From Methylacidiphilum caldifontis (lineage in GTDB: Bacteria > Verrucomicrobiota > Verrucomicrobiia > Methylacidiphilales > CAMAQI01), in NCBI GenBank assembly GCA_945860255.1, contig CAMAQI010000116.1, positions 1-7,431 on the forward strand: a stretch of 7,431 bases of DNA, written 5' to 3'. Shown piece after piece: positions 6,436 to 7,431 of this stretch (within the stretch, counting starts at the first letter, position 1; every line of letters starts with the position of its first letter). A program made the position numbers and the translations under genes. The notes beneath the pieces are model-generated. The model was given only the letters and a program-made list of their open reading frames with translations. It was not told the origin of the DNA and made no database searches.

Positions 6436-6801
6436 CTAGGTAACCGATTGAATCAATTTTTGCAGATCCGGAATGCTAAACGGCTTTGGCAAATGTGCGA
6501 AAATCCGGGAATCGACCTCATGGGCCTGATCCTCAACGAGTGAGCCAGAGGAAATCACCACCTTAAGATCTTTTCGAATCGCTAAAAGCTGATCCACGGT
6601 CTGGCTCCAGCCTTGATCTGAAAGTGAAAGATCCAATAAAACAATTGTAACTGTCTCGCTCTTTTGACTGAAAATCTCAACCCCCGACTTAGCGCTCTCG
6701 GCTGAGTAAAACCCAATATCGAGCTTCTTCAAGACCTTCTCTAAAAAGCGAACCATCAACGGATCGTCATCCATCGCCAAAACTTCTATTCTTTTATCCA
6801 T
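6436..6801 (-). CDS. Stand-alone receiver-domain response regulator (CheY-like)
   Basis: This 121-residue cytoplasmic protein is a single receiver domain and nothing else. The acidic pocket is Asp11-Asp12-Asp13 in VLAMDDDPLMVRFL (7-20). The phosphoacceptor is Asp57 in VLLDLSL (54-60). The switch Ser is in VVISSGS (81-87), and the invariant Lys106 is in LPKPFS (104-109). All residues for phosphotransfer are present, so it should be active. With no DNA-binding or enzymatic output domain it must act by protein contact, as CheY and Spo0F do, or as a phosphorelay step. No histidine kinase or chemotaxis gene is in the window. The ATG at 6801 has a good AGGGGG-type site just upstream. It is divergent from an unrecognised gene across an AT-rich gap. 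Confidence 0.95.
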   Translation of the reverse strand: MDKRIEVLAMDDDPLMVRFLEKVLKKLDIGFYSAESAKSGVEIFSQKSETVTIVLLDLSLSDQGWSQTVDQLLAIRKDLKVVISSGSLVEDQAHEVDSRIFAHLPKPFSIPDLQKLIQSVT

Positions 6802-6868
6802 TTTCCCCCTGAGAATAAGTTCTATGATATCTTTTTCAAAAAAAAGCTTTAGTTTATTGTCAGAACCA

Positions 6869-6896
6869 TCGATATCTCTTGTAGTTAGAATGTCAA
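6869..6896 (-). promoter_or_regulatory. Possible sigma-70-type promoter for the response regulator
   Basis: On the minus strand a consensus TTGACA (6891-6896) is followed after 16 nt by TATCGA (6869-6874), a poor -10 box. This would give a leader of about 60 nt before the ATG at 6801. The -35 match is perfect, but the weak -10 keeps this tentative. Confidence 0.35.
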
Positions 6897-6980
6897 GACT
6901 AGGTAATGTTACTTAGATTTAAAAAAGTAAAAACAAACTTAAATACTCGGCAATCAACAAGATCAGGATAATCTATTTGT

Positions 6981-7431
6981 ATGGGACAATTCGACTCCAG
7001 TCTGAGTAAAGCCAAAGAACTGATCAAGTTCGAAAATGATCGTATCGATAAGATCTACTCCTCGATCGAAAGAGATCAATGGGAAATCAAAGCGATCTCC
7101 GTCATTGAGACTATTGGAGAGGAATGGAGTAAGTTTATCAGTGCCTGCCCGACGGATGAAACGAAATTAAAACTTGAATTCCTCACCATGCAATCGCTCG
7201 GATTCATGATTCGAGATCGAGAAAAATTACTTAAAAAACCGGGCCCGCTTGCCTTTTGGAATGAAATCACCCAACAACTCCAAGAATTCACTCAAGAAAA
7301 AGGCCTTTTCCCCTTTGGAACTTCCCTCATTATTTTAGAAAAAGCGACGCTCTCCATTGAAGAAAAGATTCCGCAGACCGAATGGATCATTCAAACTCCC
7401 AAACGATGGAATCTCAAATGGGACATGAAAG
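6981..7431 (+). CDS. Unrecognised protein, N-terminal 150 residues, cut by window edge
   Basis: An ATG at 6981 opens a frame that stays open to the last base (150 codons plus one nucleotide). An in-frame TAA at 6969-6971 makes this the first possible ATG. A weak AGGA (6965-6968) lies 12 nt upstream. The product begins MGQFDSSLSKAKELI and looks soluble and mostly helical. It has a charged N-terminal helix, a Trp-containing region (GEEWSKFISACP, 46-57), then KKPGPLAFWNEI (85-96), and near the visible end IPQTEWIIQTPKRWNLKWDMK (130-150). No signal peptide or transmembrane segment is seen. I recognise no domain. It is divergent from the response regulator, so a shared regulatory region or related role is possible but unproven. 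That it is coding is supported by the length of the open frame and codon choice like its neighbours. Confidence 0.75.
   Translation, partial: MGQFDSSLSKAKELIKFENDRIDKIYSSIERDQWEIKAISVIETIGEEWSKFISACPTDETKLKLEFLTMQSLGFMIRDREKLLKKPGPLAFWNEITQQLQEFTQEKGLFPFGTSLIILEKATLSIEEKIPQTEWIIQTPKRWNLKWDMK

Noticed and set aside
7076..7291. Minus-strand open frame of 71 codons near the right edge
   Set aside because: It is antisense to the longer plus-strand frame that starts at 6981, remains open to the edge and has better codon use.
1..7431. tRNA, rRNA, CRISPR array or insertion sequence ends
   Set aside because: I looked for cloverleaf ends, regularly spaced repeats and transposase motifs and saw none. 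The only mobile signal is the group II intron-like edge at the left.

Overview
The window is a moderate-GC bacterial chromosomal segment with compact gene spacing and ordinary housekeeping content. The DXP-route vitamin B6 enzyme PdxA and a YqjD/YqjE/YqjK-type membrane gene trio point to a Gram-negative-type envelope. A short glutamate 5-kinase without the PUA domain, carrying a SVGGM motif, reminds me of PVC-superphylum or Omnitrophota-like lineages. That placement is an impression, not a demonstrated assignment.

Layout from left to right. Positions 1-127 (minus strand) look like the 5' part of a group II intron RNA that runs off the left edge. From about 4972 down to 231 there is a tight minus-strand run of six genes. 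In transcription order these are a yqjD-like gene (DUF883), a yqjE-like gene (DUF1469/holin-X-like), a yqjK-like gene, proB, ftsK and a membrane-anchored SOUL-family gene. Gaps are about 6-12 nt, and yqjK/proB overlap by 4 nt (ATGA), so this is very probably one operon. A 104-bp gap (4973-5076; 71 bp if the longer yqjD start is used) separates it from the divergent plus-strand gene pdxA. A 486-bp stretch with no convincing gene follows (5950-6435). It holds strong hairpins and a weak open frame. Next is a stand-alone receiver-domain response regulator on the minus strand (6436-6801). A 179-bp AT-rich divergent region separates it from an unrecognised plus-strand gene that runs off the right edge (6981-7431).

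How the genes fit together. ftsK (chromosome segregation at the septum), proB (first step of proline synthesis) and the YqjD/E/K-type proteins (membrane-associated, linked to stationary phase or stress in Enterobacteria) have no shared pathway. Their tight packing suggests co-expression, possibly tied to growth phase or osmotic stress. The receiver protein has no output domain and no kinase in the window, so its partner lies elsewhere. I see no clear undescribed multi-gene system here. The best leads are the mixed operon, the structured non-coding gap, the intron edge and the unknown gene beside the response regulator.
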